Source: an uncultured beta proteobacterium (lineage in GTDB: Bacteria > Pseudomonadota > Gammaproteobacteria > Burkholderiales > SG8-39). Taken from it: a DNA stretch of 32,351 nt. How positions within the stretch are numbered: the stretch's first letter is position 1; each line of letters opens with the position of its first letter. Of the stretch, positions 17,390 to 26,132 are shown one piece after another. The translations under genes were made by a program, and so were the position numbers. Under the pieces are notes generated by a model. The model saw only the letters and a list, made by a program, of their open reading frames with translations, was not told the DNA's origin and did no database searches. The DNA is taken from assembly GCA_903928055.1 (NCBI GenBank), contig CAIYPG010000138.1, forward strand, positions 1 to 32,351, given 5' to 3'.

Positions 17390-18460
17390 ATGAAAAGCAA
17401 AAAAGCCGTTTCCCTCGCCATCGCCCTGCTGGGCTGCGGCAATGCCTATGCGCAGTCTTACAGCAATCCGGGAAGCTACAACCCATCCTGGTATGTTTCA
17501 CCCAGTCTGAATCTGATGGATCCGGACTCAGCCTTCGGCGTGGACAAGCGCGGCGAAGGACTGGGCCTGCGTTTCGGAAAGCCCACTTCACCAGATTGGG
17601 ACATCCAGCTCGGCGGAGCATATGCCCGCGCCACCCAGAATGGATCAAGCTATTCACAATTCACGCTGGGCGCAGATGCGCTTTACATGTTTTCACGCAG
17701 CAATATCCGCCCGTTCCTCCTGATCGGTGCGGGCGCTGAGCGCGACAAGCTCAGCGGCAACATCGGCAACAGGTCCAAGACTTCGCCCTTCATTGAGGCC
17801 GGCTTCGGAGCCCAGCTGAGCTTCAACGACCAGTGGTCCGCTCAGGTTGATTTGCGCCGCGTCCATGGCTACCTGCGCGACAATACCTTCGGCTTCAACC
17901 GCAGCGACAACAATTACCTCACCGTCGGCCTGACCTATACCTTCGACAAGCCGGCCGCACCCGCCCCAGTCGTTGCCCAGCGCGCGGCGCCTGCCTATGT
18001 ACCGCCGCCCGCGCCGGTCTATGTCGCTCCCGCGCCCGAACCACGGCCCGTTGTCGTCGCCCCGCCCCCCGTACCGCGCTTTGAGCGCGTCACGCTCTCG
18101 GCAACAGAGTTGTTCGGCTTCGACAGCGCCACCCTGCTCCAGCCACAGCCCAAACTGGATGATGTGGCAGCCGCACTCAACGGCAACATGCGGCTCAGCA
18201 ACATCGACGTTGTCGGCTACACCGACCGGCTAGGGAGCAACGCGTACAACAAGAAGCTCTCGCAGCAACGCGCTGACAGCGTGAAGAACTATCTGGTCGG
18301 CAAGGGCGTCGCGGCAAGCCGCCTGCGCGCCGAAGGCCGCGGCGAAGCCAGCCCCGTCGTGACCTGCACTGACAAGAATCGCACTGCACTGATCGAATGC
18401 CTCGCGCCGAATCGTCGCGTTGAAGTCGAACAGATCACCATTGAACGCCGCGTGAACTGA
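17390..18460 (+). CDS. OmpA-family outer-membrane protein
   Basis: A 356-residue outer-membrane protein. Signal peptide KKAVSLAIALLGCGNAYAQ; a beta-barrel (about residues 20-185) with alternating strands such as GLGLRFGKPTSPDWDIQLGGAYAR and ending NYLTVGLTYTF; and a Pro/Ala/Val-rich linker (APAYVPPPAPVYVAPAPE). A C-terminal peptidoglycan-binding OmpA domain follows, with LFGFDSATL, VVGYTDRLGS, NKKLSQQRADSVKNYL and NRRVEV. ATG 17390 is chosen for its signal peptide and AGGA 8 bases upstream. The frame stays open upstream to 17237. A strong terminator follows the stop. Confidence 0.9.
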   Translation: MKSKKAVSLAIALLGCGNAYAQSYSNPGSYNPSWYVSPSLNLMDPDSAFGVDKRGEGLGLRFGKPTSPDWDIQLGGAYARATQNGSSYSQFTLGADALYMFSRSNIRPFLLIGAGAERDKLSGNIGNRSKTSPFIEAGFGAQLSFNDQWSAQVDLRRVHGYLRDNTFGFNRSDNNYLTVGLTYTFDKPAAPAPVVAQRAAPAYVPPPAPVYVAPAPEPRPVVVAPPPVPRFERVTLSATELFGFDSATLLQPQPKLDDVAAALNGNMRLSNIDVVGYTDRLGSNAYNKKLSQQRADSVKNYLVGKGVAASRLRAEGRGEASPVVTCTDKNRTALIECLAPNRRVEVEQITIERRVN

Positions 18461-18495
18461 GGCGGCAACCGGGCACCTTGTAGTCTCTGTGTTCA

Positions 18496-18524
18496 GGCCG
18501 CCCCGCAAGGGCGGCCTTTTTTTT
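18496..18524 (+). terminator. Rho-independent terminator after the OmpA-family gene
   Basis: A stem GGCCGCCC / GGGCGGCC with loop CGCAA is followed by eight T residues, 36 bases after the stop codon. A textbook intrinsic terminator. Confidence 0.92.
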
Positions 18525-18604
18525 CGGACCATTGCAAATACCTGCGTCATTCCGGTCCGAATGCGTCAAACTGAACACCTGCGTGTCAGGCAACGCCACC
18601 TTCA

Positions 18605-19063
18605 ATGAAAGCTCCCATGACCCCATCAGCACAGACTCATTCCGCAAAGAGCCATGCCCGGTCCCTGCAGGCCTGGGGAATCTACTGCATGAGGGCATCG
18701 CACCTCTTCTGGTCTTCCGGCGAGGTGATCGCCCGTCGCGGCCTGCTGTACGCCTTTCCCGGATCGGCCAACGTGCTCGATCCGGACTTTGACCGGATGG
18801 TGAGCGAGAAGAGCGTCGCCGCAACGGAAATGTGGACGGCAATGATCGCAAAGTCCACGCAACTGGGACCGGCATTGGGATGGAAAATCTGGTCGAACAT
18901 GTTCATGCCCAACAGTGCGGGCTATGCCGACATGGGCACCCAGGCCACCCAAGGCGCAATTGGCAATGCCAATGCCGCGCTGAGCGTGATGAAGGCGGGC
19001 ATGCGTCCGGTGCAGAAACGTGTCACCGCCAATGCCAAACGCCTGAAGAGCCGCAAGAAATGA
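18605..19063 (+). CDS. Phasin-like hypothetical protein
   Basis: A 152-residue soluble, helical protein with no signal peptide. The C-terminal MKAGMRPVQKRVTANAKRLKSRKK and the central EKSVAATEMWTAMIAKSTQ resemble phasin-family proteins that coat polyhydroxyalkanoate granules, but the match is loose. ATG 18605 has no clear ribosome site, and ATG 18617 is an alternative. The gene follows the OmpA terminator, so it has its own promoter. Confidence 0.55.
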   Translation: MKAPMTPSAQTHSAKSHARSLQAWGIYCMRASHLFWSSGEVIARRGLLYAFPGSANVLDPDFDRMVSEKSVAATEMWTAMIAKSTQLGPALGWKIWSNMFMPNSAGYADMGTQATQGAIGNANAALSVMKAGMRPVQKRVTANAKRLKSRKK

Positions 19064-19139
19064 AGCAGGCACGGAAATCGTGGCTGGCCGAAGAATGCCC
19101 GGCACTCTTGAACACGCCGGCAACAGATGCTGAGCACGA

Positions 19140-19304
19140 ATGTTGCGCATGCTGATCGCCCGTGTGCTCGCGCTTTTCTCCGGAAAATCGCCGGTGCTTC
19201 CCAAGAGCACATTTGAAGAAATGCGCGATGCCCTGAAACCGGAGAAGGTGCATGCCCTCCCACCCCGGCCGCTCACCGCGACGCGGATACGCAAGCGCAC
19301 CTGA
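19140..19304 (+). CDS. Possible small protein, 54 residues
   Basis: ATG 19140 opens a 54-residue frame, MLRMLIARVLALFSGKSPV to a basic end TATRIRKRT. It has a short hydrophobic N-terminus and a charged C-terminus. It is 76 bases downstream of the phasin-like gene on the same strand, in a gap that would otherwise be about 290 bases. No family is recognised and no strong ribosome site is seen. It may be a chance frame. Confidence 0.25.
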   Translation: MLRMLIARVLALFSGKSPVLPKSTFEEMRDALKPEKVHALPPRPLTATRIRKRT

Positions 19305-19357
19305 AGCAGGCCCGCAGTCCCCGTCAAATCAGGGAGCGGGATTTGACGGCGAGGCGT

Positions 19358-20119
19358 TCAGTGCGCTTCTTGCGCCGCTTTTTTCCGCAGGGCGTATTGC
19401 AGGTGCAGAATCTGGACGCCGTTCGCGCCGGATAGCACGGTCACCGGGCCTTCTTCATTGGTTACCGCAACCGCCCCGCGCAGGCCCAACTCCCGGCCCT
19501 CGTACAGCATGCTTCCCTCCAGGACCAGCAGGACCTGGCCTCCGCCCAGCCTTGGATCAGGTCCGGTAAAAGAAACCCCCGGCCCCATGCTCACGACATG
19601 CGCGAACACGCCGGCATCCGGGTCGTCGGCTCCGACATCAATGACGCGTTCGGTCTGGACAGCAGCCAGCTTGCGCAGCTCGTCCTTCGATTTGCGCACG
19701 ATGTTCTCTGCCAGAAGAAAGCGCTTGCCCCCGCGCGTCAGGTATTTGCGCGATTCGGGCACATGCAGATACTGTGATCCCAGAACGTCAAACCCCGGGC
19801 GCATCACGTAATAGGACATGCCCCTGTCGCCTGCGACGATGGGACCATAGCCGGTCCATGCATTGGTGTAATGGATGGAAATGGGCGCGATCTCGTGCCT
19901 GCCCAGTTTGCCATCGCCGTCCATGAAGACCTGAAACTGGTCGATGCCATGGAAATGCGGAAGGATCTGCGAACCGGGAACCTGCTGTTCAACCAGCAGC
20001 AATTGCGGAACATCGGCTTTTCTGTCGGTAAAATCACTGCGCCAGGTTTCCGTCTCATTGTCACGGACCACATGGATGCGGTCTTCGCGTGGAAACATGC
20101 TGGGGATTGAAAGAATCAT
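19358..20119 (-). CDS. Cupin-fold protein (bicupin)
   Basis: A 253-residue protein with two cupin-like halves. The first has PHFHGIDQFQVFMDGDGKLG (metal-binding H-x-H with the later Q). The second has GVSFTGPDPRLGGGQVLLVLEGSMLYEGREL. It was probably built from a cupin oxygenase or isomerase fold; the reaction is unknown. AAGGAGAG precedes ATG 20119. It lies downstream of the larger two-cupin gene on the same strand (124-base gap), close to a Bug/amidohydrolase pair, which suggests a catabolic cluster. Confidence 0.75.
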   Translation of the reverse strand: MILSIPSMFPREDRIHVVRDNETETWRSDFTDRKADVPQLLLVEQQVPGSQILPHFHGIDQFQVFMDGDGKLGRHEIAPISIHYTNAWTGYGPIVAGDRGMSYYVMRPGFDVLGSQYLHVPESRKYLTRGGKRFLLAENIVRKSKDELRKLAAVQTERVIDVGADDPDAGVFAHVVSMGPGVSFTGPDPRLGGGQVLLVLEGSMLYEGRELGLRGAVAVTNEEGPVTVLSGANGVQILHLQYALRKKAAQEAH

Positions 20120-20243
20120 CGTGCTCTCCTTGTTGAAGGACTGGCTGTCGCGAAATCACCCGCTGCGGCTTTCGCGTTCCACCGGGTTATGTGCCCCGGC
20201 TCATTTTCGTGCAGGAATTATACGGCGCCACACGGATCAAACG

Positions 20244-21398
20244 TCATGCCTTGCCCGCGTGTGAGGCAATGGCCACGACCGCCGGCTTGTTCGTGCGGTT
20301 GCTCCATGCGTGGCTCGTTCCCCGCTGAATCACGATTTCGCCGGCCTTCACCACGGTTTCCTCCGCGTCGAGCACCAGAACGATTTCACCCTCGAGCACA
20401 ATGCAGAAATCCAGCGTGTTCGTCCGTTGCATATACGGGTGGCGGGCCGTTGGAGACCCGGTGGATGCCCCGGGCGAGCCCATGGCCTCGAAATGGGCCC
20501 GCACCTCGATAGGACCAACCCTGGACTTCCAGGATGCATCCGGCGGGAAGGTGACGATGCGCAGCACCGACCCATTGGCCGGAGGCTCCAGTGCATGCGG
20601 CAGATGCAGCGTCTCAAACTCGATTTTTGCCGGCGTCGAATCCGTCACCCACATGCGCGTCGACGCAAACCCGGGGCGCGCCGGATCGGTGCGCACATCA
20701 TGGGACGGCGTATCGCAGACATAATTGGGCTCACCCGGTTCGCCATCCATGATGACGATGCGCCGCGCTTCCTTCACCCCTTCGGGCAACACCGGTGGGG
20801 ACGCAGGCTTTGGACGCGCGCCCGGCCTGACGTTGTCGAAGCGCGATGCAATCAGGTCAAACATCATGAGGCCGTGCGATGTCGGATGCGTCCAGCGCCA
20901 CTGATGCCATGACGCCACCTGGATGATGGTGTCGCCCGGCTTCATGACCAGTTCCCGGTCCTCAAGGAGCAATTCGCGCTCACCTGCAAGGACGATGCCG
21001 TAGTCGATGGTTTCGGTTTTGTGAATGGCCGAGGAATAGGCGCCGTTCCCGCCTCGATCCCATGTCCTGCCCGGAGGACGGATTTTGGGCTCGTGGACCG
21101 CCACGCGTTCCGGGTCGGTCAGCGGATCAAAGTCCCGTGGACGCGCCGGCCACTCGACAACCCGCAAATGTCCGCCTTGCGGCGGACCGGGAAAATCATA
21201 GGGACCATCACCATCATCGCCGCTCACCGAGAGCGGTGCGGGGCTTTCGTTCCAGACCCAGATATCGGTGAAATAGCGGCTGATGCCGAGATTCTGATGG
21301 TCGTTGGGTGCCGGACCATCCTTGAGGATCATTGAGCGACCCTGCTTGTCTGTGCCAGTGACGATGCGGCGTATGGGTCGGGCGCTGGAGGATTTCAA
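20244..21398 (-). CDS. Duplicated-cupin protein, probable TTG start
   Basis: A 384-residue protein with two cupin domains, each carrying the paired pattern (...DYGIVLAGERELLLEDREL...GDTIIQVASWHQW... and ...DFCIVLEGEIVLVLDAEET...GEIVIQRGTSHAW). The C-terminal H-x-W of each fits a metal or ligand site. TTG 21398 is chosen because AAGGAAAG lies 5 bases before it; the only upstream in-frame starts (about 21440-21449) lack a ribosome site. It is divergent from the Bug/amidohydrolase pair across 292 bases. Function is not known. Confidence 0.75.
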   Translation of the reverse strand: MKSSSARPIRRIVTGTDKQGRSMILKDGPAPNDHQNLGISRYFTDIWVWNESPAPLSVSGDDGDGPYDFPGPPQGGHLRVVEWPARPRDFDPLTDPERVAVHEPKIRPPGRTWDRGGNGAYSSAIHKTETIDYGIVLAGERELLLEDRELVMKPGDTIIQVASWHQWRWTHPTSHGLMMFDLIASRFDNVRPGARPKPASPPVLPEGVKEARRIVIMDGEPGEPNYVCDTPSHDVRTDPARPGFASTRMWVTDSTPAKIEFETLHLPHALEPPANGSVLRIVTFPPDASWKSRVGPIEVRAHFEAMGSPGASTGSPTARHPYMQRTNTLDFCIVLEGEIVLVLDAEETVVKAGEIVIQRGTSHAWSNRTNKPAVVAIASHAGKA

Positions 21399-21690
21399 CG
21401 TTTCTTTCCTTGTTTTTCTTCTGGCGAAATTGTGCCACATCGACGGCACGCCCCGTCTTACCGCCGCATCAAAACTGAATTACTTCTTCATCAAACCAGA
21501 TGCGGCGAAACAATTGCAGACTCAAATCAACGCTCATCTTCCTTTCGGAAAGAGAATTATTTTCGGGTATTCTCCGGCAGCGGACAAAGCGTTCCGTGCA
21601 TCACATCCATAAAAAAGGTACGTCGATCATCCCTTGCAACGAATGTGGCTCTGCACTCGCCGCAAAATCCAAAAAATGAGGAGAGAAATC
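21399..21690. promoter_or_regulatory. 292-base divergent region between cupin and Bug genes
   Basis: An AT-richer stretch that must carry both divergent promoters. The part around 21541-21585 (GAGAATTATTTTCGGGTATTCT) has a TATTCT-like -10 candidate for the plus-strand Bug gene, but the -35 spacing is poor. No gene is seen. Confidence 0.3.
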
Positions 21691-22656
21691 ATGCGCAGGA
21701 ATATTGCGGTGCTGGCATTGCTGCTTTCTGCCAGCGGCCTTGCCGCGGCCCAGGAATTTCCGCAACGACCGGTACGATTCATTGTCGGCTTTGCGCCCGG
21801 TGGAGGCGCCGACGCCGCAGCGCGCGCCCTAGCCCAGAAAATGAGCGAAGCATGGGGCCAGGCGGTACTGGTCGACAACCGTGCTGGCGCCGGCGGCAAC
21901 CTTGCCGCAGAGGCGATCGCCAAGGCCGCACCTGATGGCTACAACATGCTGATCAGCAGCCCGGGCCCGATTGTGACCAGCCCCTATCTGTATGAAAAGC
22001 TCGCGTATGACCCGCTCAAGGAACTTGCGCCGATCACGCTGATCGGTTCGGGCGCTAACGTCATGCTCATCAACCCCAACTCTCCCGCCACAAACGTGCG
22101 CGAACTGATCACATGGGCACGCTCCAAACCAGGCGGACTGAATTACGTAACCTCGGGAATCGGCTCGACCCCCCACTTGGCTGCGGAATTGTTCGGGGCG
22201 GCGGCCCACATCGACAATCTGGTGCACGTCCCCTACAAGAGCGCGGCGCCGGCCCTGCTGGATGTCATTGCAGGTCGTGGCGACCTGATGATTGTTTCCC
22301 TGCCGACCGCCCTTGGCCAGATCAAGGCAGGCAAGGTGCGGGCCCTCGCCGTGGCCTCGCCCAAGCGCGCACCACAATTGCCGGATGTGCCCACTTCTGA
22401 AGAGGCCGGCGTGCCCGGATTCGAAGTCACCACCTGGTGGGGCTTCTTTGCGCCTGCAGGCCTCCCCGGGGGCATCATCACCCGGACCAACCAGATCGCC
22501 GTGAAGGCGCTGCGCAGCCAGGAAATGCGTGAAAGCCTTGCTCGTGAAGGTGCGGATGCCATCGGAAACTCGCCGGCCGAGTTCGCCGCATTCATCCAGC
22601 AGGAGTCGGCCAAATGGTCGAGGGTGATCAAGACATCAAACATCAAAGCCGAATAG
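21691..22656 (+). CDS. Bug/TctC-family periplasmic solute receptor (copy 5)
   Basis: A 321-residue receptor. Signal peptide IAVLALLLSASGLAAAQ, then FPQRPVRFIVGFAPGGGADA, AAPDGYNMLISSPG, LAYDPLKELAPITL, LVHVPYKSAAPALLDVIAGR and QESAKWSRVIKTSNIKAE. GAGGAGAG precedes ATG 21691. The amidohydrolase gene follows by 14 bases, so receptor and enzyme are very likely co-expressed and act on the same or a related compound. Confidence 0.94.
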   Translation: MRRNIAVLALLLSASGLAAAQEFPQRPVRFIVGFAPGGGADAAARALAQKMSEAWGQAVLVDNRAGAGGNLAAEAIAKAAPDGYNMLISSPGPIVTSPYLYEKLAYDPLKELAPITLIGSGANVMLINPNSPATNVRELITWARSKPGGLNYVTSGIGSTPHLAAELFGAAAHIDNLVHVPYKSAAPALLDVIAGRGDLMIVSLPTALGQIKAGKVRALAVASPKRAPQLPDVPTSEEAGVPGFEVTTWWGFFAPAGLPGGIITRTNQIAVKALRSQEMRESLAREGADAIGNSPAEFAAFIQQESAKWSRVIKTSNIKAE

Positions 22657-22670
22657 ACAGGACAGCACAC

Positions 22671-23657
22671 ATGAGTCGCAGCACGCCATTGAACATCGAC
22701 ATCCACCAGCACTTCGTGCCGGAAGGCTACTTTGATGCGGTACGGTCAGACCCGGAAACGTATGGTGCAAAGCTGGAAGGCCAGCACTTCCACCTCCGCT
22801 CGGGCATGAAATTCCGCTGGGATCCCCGCCAGCGCGAACCCAAACTCCGCCTCGCAGACATGGACAAGGGCCGCGTGGACGTCGCCGTGCTGTCCATCCT
22901 GCCGCCGTTTTTTTCCTACGGGGAACCCATCGAGGTGGCGAAACGCATCTGCACCTTGATCAACGACGGCCTCGCCGAGATCGTCAGGGACAATGGCGGG
23001 CGCCTGCTTGCCATGGGACATGTTCCACTGCAGGACGTGCCGGCTGCGATCGCTGAACTGGAAGCAAGGCGTTTTCCCGCCGTGCAGATCGGCTCGAACG
23101 TCAATGGCCGCAACCTTGACGATCCCGCCCTGCTGCCGTTCTTCAAGGCCGCGGAACGCCTCGGCACGCTGGTATTCATCCACCCCACCCCGAACGGCAT
23201 CATCGGCTCGGACCGCTTGAAGGATTACTACCTGCGCAATTTCATCGGCAATGTCACCGATACCGCTGTGGCCATTGCCAGCCTGATCTTCGGTGGAGTT
23301 CTTGATGCCTGTCCGAAGCTGAAGGTTTGCTTTGCACATGCCGGCGGGTCAGCACCGTATATCTGGGGTCGTTGGGCCCACGGGCAGACCGTGCGCAAGG
23401 AAGCAAACGTCAGGACCACCACGCCGGTGGCGGAGCTGTGCAAGAGGATTTACTTCGACTCACTGAGCCACAGTCCGACATCGCTGCGCTTTCTGATCAG
23501 CGAAGCCGGTCCGGGTCATGTGATGCTGGGCTCGGACTATCCCGCAGACATGGGCGACGACGCGCAGGTGGCTGCCATCGAGAAGCTTGGCCTCGCAGAT
23601 GATGTGGTGCGCAGCTTGCTCGGCGGCACTGCCGCGACCCTGCTCGGACTGGACTGA
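22671..23657 (+). CDS. Amidohydrolase of the ACMSD-like family
   Basis: A 328-residue TIM-barrel metal enzyme. Metal ligands are readable: His12 and His14 in DIHQHF, His171 in VFIHPTPNG, His223 in CFAHAGGSAPYIWGR and Asp289 in MLGSDYPADMG. This set, with the GGS after the third histidine site, is typical of the ACMSD/2,3-dihydroxybenzoate-type decarboxylase group within Amidohydro_2. The ATG is preceded by AGGA. It lies 14 bases after the Bug receptor. Most likely it is a carboxylate decarboxylase or hydrolase in a catabolic route; the exact substrate cannot be told. Confidence 0.88.
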   Translation: MSRSTPLNIDIHQHFVPEGYFDAVRSDPETYGAKLEGQHFHLRSGMKFRWDPRQREPKLRLADMDKGRVDVAVLSILPPFFSYGEPIEVAKRICTLINDGLAEIVRDNGGRLLAMGHVPLQDVPAAIAELEARRFPAVQIGSNVNGRNLDDPALLPFFKAAERLGTLVFIHPTPNGIIGSDRLKDYYLRNFIGNVTDTAVAIASLIFGGVLDACPKLKVCFAHAGGSAPYIWGRWAHGQTVRKEANVRTTTPVAELCKRIYFDSLSHSPTSLRFLISEAGPGHVMLGSDYPADMGDDAQVAAIEKLGLADDVVRSLLGGTAATLLGLD

Positions 23658-23672
23658 CGGACAAATCACCCG

Positions 23673-24467
23673 CTAGGCCAGCCCCAGCACCGCCTGCACT
23701 CCACGGATCAGAATCTCGGGATCAAAAGGCTTCGTAATGTAGCCGGCTGCGCCACCAGCCAGCCCGCGCATCACGTCCTCGCGCGTGGCCTTGACGGTCA
23801 GCATGATGACGGGAACCGACTTCAGCGCAGGATGGCTGCGCAGTTTCACGAGGATGTCGAAGCCGTTCGTGTCAGGCAGCATCACGTCGAGCAGGATGAC
23901 ATCCGGCGAAGGGAGCTGGCGCAGGGCGGCAACGATCTCTTCGCGATTGCCGGCAACGCGCGGCTGGAAGCCCTCGGCGGTCAGCAGGAATTTCAGCGCA
24001 CGCTGCAGTTCGGGATCGTCCTCGACAGCCAGCACCGCGTAGCTGCCACCCGCTGCAGGCGCGCGCTTTTCTGCCGCTCGCCGCGCAATGCTGACGTAAT
24101 AGCCGTCGAGGCTCAGCGCCTTGACACCGCCTTCGGCCTCTTTTCCCGCCGCAAGCAGAGCACCCTCAGCGGGAGGCAGTACCGGCTGGTTGCCGAAGAA
24201 ATAACTGAAGTCGATGCTGACATCGAGTTCAGGGCGGGCAAGTTCGAGGTAACCATCGGTGGCGAGCTTCTGGGCCAGAGCGCGCGCATCGGCATACGAA
24301 AGTCCGGGCACTCTGCCCGACACTTCGCCCAGGCTGGCCTTGCCGTCGAACAACACCAGCAATTCGATCGCCTCTGCAGAAAGGCTGGTTGCGCCGCCCT
24401 TCAGCTCCTCGTAGCCGACATTGGAAGGAACGAAAACGTCCTGCGTATCAACTCGGTCCAGCCCCAT
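23673..24467 (-). CDS. Response regulator with N-terminal helical domain and C-terminal receiver
   Basis: A 264-residue protein. The N-terminal 80 residues (SLSAEAIELLVLFDGKASLGEVSGRVPGLS ... LATDGYLEL) look like a winged-helix-like module. After a linker comes a receiver (about residues 143-262) with AVEDDPEL, the phospho-acceptor Asp194 in VILLDVMLPD, VIMLTVKA and Lys246 in YITKPFD. The receiver is C-terminal, so it is not a standard transcription factor. ATG 24467 is chosen because it starts the conserved part and AGGAG lies nearby upstream. It is convergent with the amidohydrolase gene, with only 15 bases between the stops. Confidence 0.82.
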   Translation of the reverse strand: MGLDRVDTQDVFVPSNVGYEELKGGATSLSAEAIELLVLFDGKASLGEVSGRVPGLSYADARALAQKLATDGYLELARPELDVSIDFSYFFGNQPVLPPAEGALLAAGKEAEGGVKALSLDGYYVSIARRAAEKRAPAAGGSYAVLAVEDDPELQRALKFLLTAEGFQPRVAGNREEIVAALRQLPSPDVILLDVMLPDTNGFDILVKLRSHPALKSVPVIMLTVKATREDVMRGLAGGAAGYITKPFDPEILIRGVQAVLGLA

Positions 24468-24563
24468 GGAGGCAACTCCTGCGTGGAAGATTTCCCATGG
24501 TAGCGCGCCGGATGTGTACGACGCCAATTCGGTCCGGGGAAGACATGCGATTCGTACAGGCGT

Positions 24564-24591
24564 AAAAAAAGCCCGCCTGAGCGAGCTTTTT
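24564..24591 (-). terminator. Terminator of the cold-shock gene
   Basis: On the minus strand the stem AGCTCGC / GCGGGCT with loop TCAG (one G-U pair) is followed by seven T residues, 16 bases after the cold-shock stop codon. On the plus strand the hairpin also runs into five T residues, so it could be bidirectional. Confidence 0.85.
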
Positions 24592-24606
24592 GGAAGGCGC
24601 TTTAAA

Positions 24607-24810
24607 TCAAAGAGCCTGAATGTTCGACGCCTGCTTGCCCTTGGGACCCTGGGTTTCGTCGAACGAAACCTTCTGGCCTTCTTTGAGGGACTTGAAGCCA
24701 CCGCCCTGGATTGCAGAGAAGTGAGCGAACAGATCTTCACCACCACCATCAGGAGTAATGAAGCCGAAGCCCTTAGCGTCGTTGAACCACTTAACAGTAC
24801 CGGTTGCCAT
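24607..24810 (-). CDS. cspA: Cold-shock protein
   Basis: A 67-residue single OB-fold protein, [18 protein letters not shown], with RNP1 (KGFGFI) and RNP2 (LFAHFSAI) both intact and the conserved [15 protein letters not shown] and GKQASNI. It binds single-stranded RNA and DNA. Length equals that of the family. The ATG has a weak ribosome site, as is common when translation depends on leader structure. A terminator follows. The paralogue number cannot be assigned, so cspA is used as a family label. Confidence 0.95.
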   Translation of the reverse strand: MATGTVKWFNDAKGFGFITPDGGGEDLFAHFSAIQGGGFKSLKEGQKVSFDETQGPKGKQASNIQAL

Positions 24811-25092
24811 CGTGTTAATCCAATCTAAAAAATTTAATGTAGCCCTGCGAACACCTTCACTGACCCCTGGGAGCTGGCAAGCGAGAACAAAGGGATGGGC
24901 TCCGTACCCACCAGCCAGCCCTAGGAGTTTGATGCATGTGTTCCTGGACATCCGGACCTTCGGGTTGACGCCGTTAAGCAACAAATACCCTGATATCAAT
25001 CCGTTATGGGATGTTATCACCATTCCGGCGACACAATGGATTTTCTATACACCAATCTCCGGAGCGATATGCTGTGATGCAACAGATTTCGC
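24811..25092 (-). promoter_or_regulatory. Long leader region upstream of the cold-shock gene
   Basis: The 282 bases between the Bug gene stop and the cold-shock start contain no gene. cspA-type genes usually have a long structured 5' leader that acts as a thermosensor. On the minus strand an AT-rich ATTAAATTTTTTAGATTGG sits about 20 bases before the start codon, and possible -10 elements lie near 25000-25020. The real transcription start cannot be set by eye. Confidence 0.4.
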
Positions 25093-26070
25093 CTATTCCC
25101 CGCCGGTTATGCCCTTTTCCTGGATGATTTTCTTCCATCGGGCCGATTCCGCGACGATGCGTTTGCGGAACACCTCGGGCGTGCTGACCACAGGCACAAT
25201 CCCCTGACTATCCAGCATCTTGACGTTTTCCGGTGCAAAAACGATCTTTTTCAGCTCGGAATTGAGCTTATTGATGATAGCAGGGGGTGTACCTGCCGGC
25301 GCCAGCATGCCCAACCACGTCGGATGCTCGACATCCACCCCTTGTTCGAACGCGGTTTTCAGGTCTGGAAGCAGTTTTGAGCGCTCCGGATTCAGGGCGG
25401 CAATCGGCCGCAGCTTGCCGGTTTTGATTTGCGGCAGTGCATTAAAAAGTGTCCCTGAAGCGAGGTGAATTCGCCCCGCAATGATGTCAATCTGGTTCTG
25501 GGAGGCCCCTTTGTAATGCACCGCCGTGATCGGCACGTTGATCGCCGAGGACAATGCCGCACACACAATATGCGTAATGCCGCCCTGCCCCGCGGTACCG
25601 CAGTTCAATTTTCCCGGGTTCGCCCTGCCATAGGCGGCGAGGTCCGCGATGGTGTGTATGTCGGGCAGCGCAACAGGACTCACCATCAATATGGTGGCGC
25701 GATCACTCACCAGCGTGACCGGATCAAAACTCCTGATCACGTCATATGGCAGGTCGGGATAGAAATTCGGATGGATCGTGAAGCCGCCGTTATGCAGCAG
25801 CAGCGTATGTCCATCGGGCACTGCACGCGCCACATAGGCCGTGCCGATCGTGGTGCCGGCACCGGGCCGGAAATCGAATACGAACGGCTGACCCAGGCTC
25901 GCCTGCAGCTTGTCGGTGTAGTAGCGCGCCTCGCCGTCCGCAGGACCACCGGGGGCAAGCGGCACAACCAGTGCAACGGGTTTGGTCGGATAGTTTTGTG
26001 CAGTGGCTTGTCCAGTCACCAGCAGCACTGCAACAAGCGAACAGGCCACGCGGGCGAAATGCATGAGCAT
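25093..26070 (-). CDS. Bug/TctC-family periplasmic solute receptor (copy 6)
   Basis: A 325-residue receptor. Signal peptide RVACSLVAVLLVTGQATAQ, then YPTKPVALVVPLAPGGPADG, AVPDGHTLLLHNGG, DLPYDVIRSFDPV, ITAVHYKGASQNQIDIIAGR and VAESARWKKIIQEKGI. GGGGAA precedes ATG 26070 (a second ATG is two codons later; the open frame reaches 26166 but overlaps the gene upstream). It follows the VOC-family gene on the same strand after 62 bases. Confidence 0.93.
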   Translation of the reverse strand: MLMHFARVACSLVAVLLVTGQATAQNYPTKPVALVVPLAPGGPADGEARYYTDKLQASLGQPFVFDFRPGAGTTIGTAYVARAVPDGHTLLLHNGGFTIHPNFYPDLPYDVIRSFDPVTLVSDRATILMVSPVALPDIHTIADLAAYGRANPGKLNCGTAGQGGITHIVCAALSSAINVPITAVHYKGASQNQIDIIAGRIHLASGTLFNALPQIKTGKLRPIAALNPERSKLLPDLKTAFEQGVDVEHPTWLGMLAPAGTPPAIINKLNSELKKIVFAPENVKMLDSQGIVPVVSTPEVFRKRIVAESARWKKIIQEKGITGGE

Positions 26071-26132
26071 GGTGATTCCCCAAAAATGAATGCGACCTGT
26101 GACATGAAGAAGGCCGCTCCGTAACGCGCAGC

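Noticed and set aside
19061..19156. 31-residue frame after the phasin-like gene
   Set aside because: Overlaps the end of that gene, is very short and has no ribosome site or family match.
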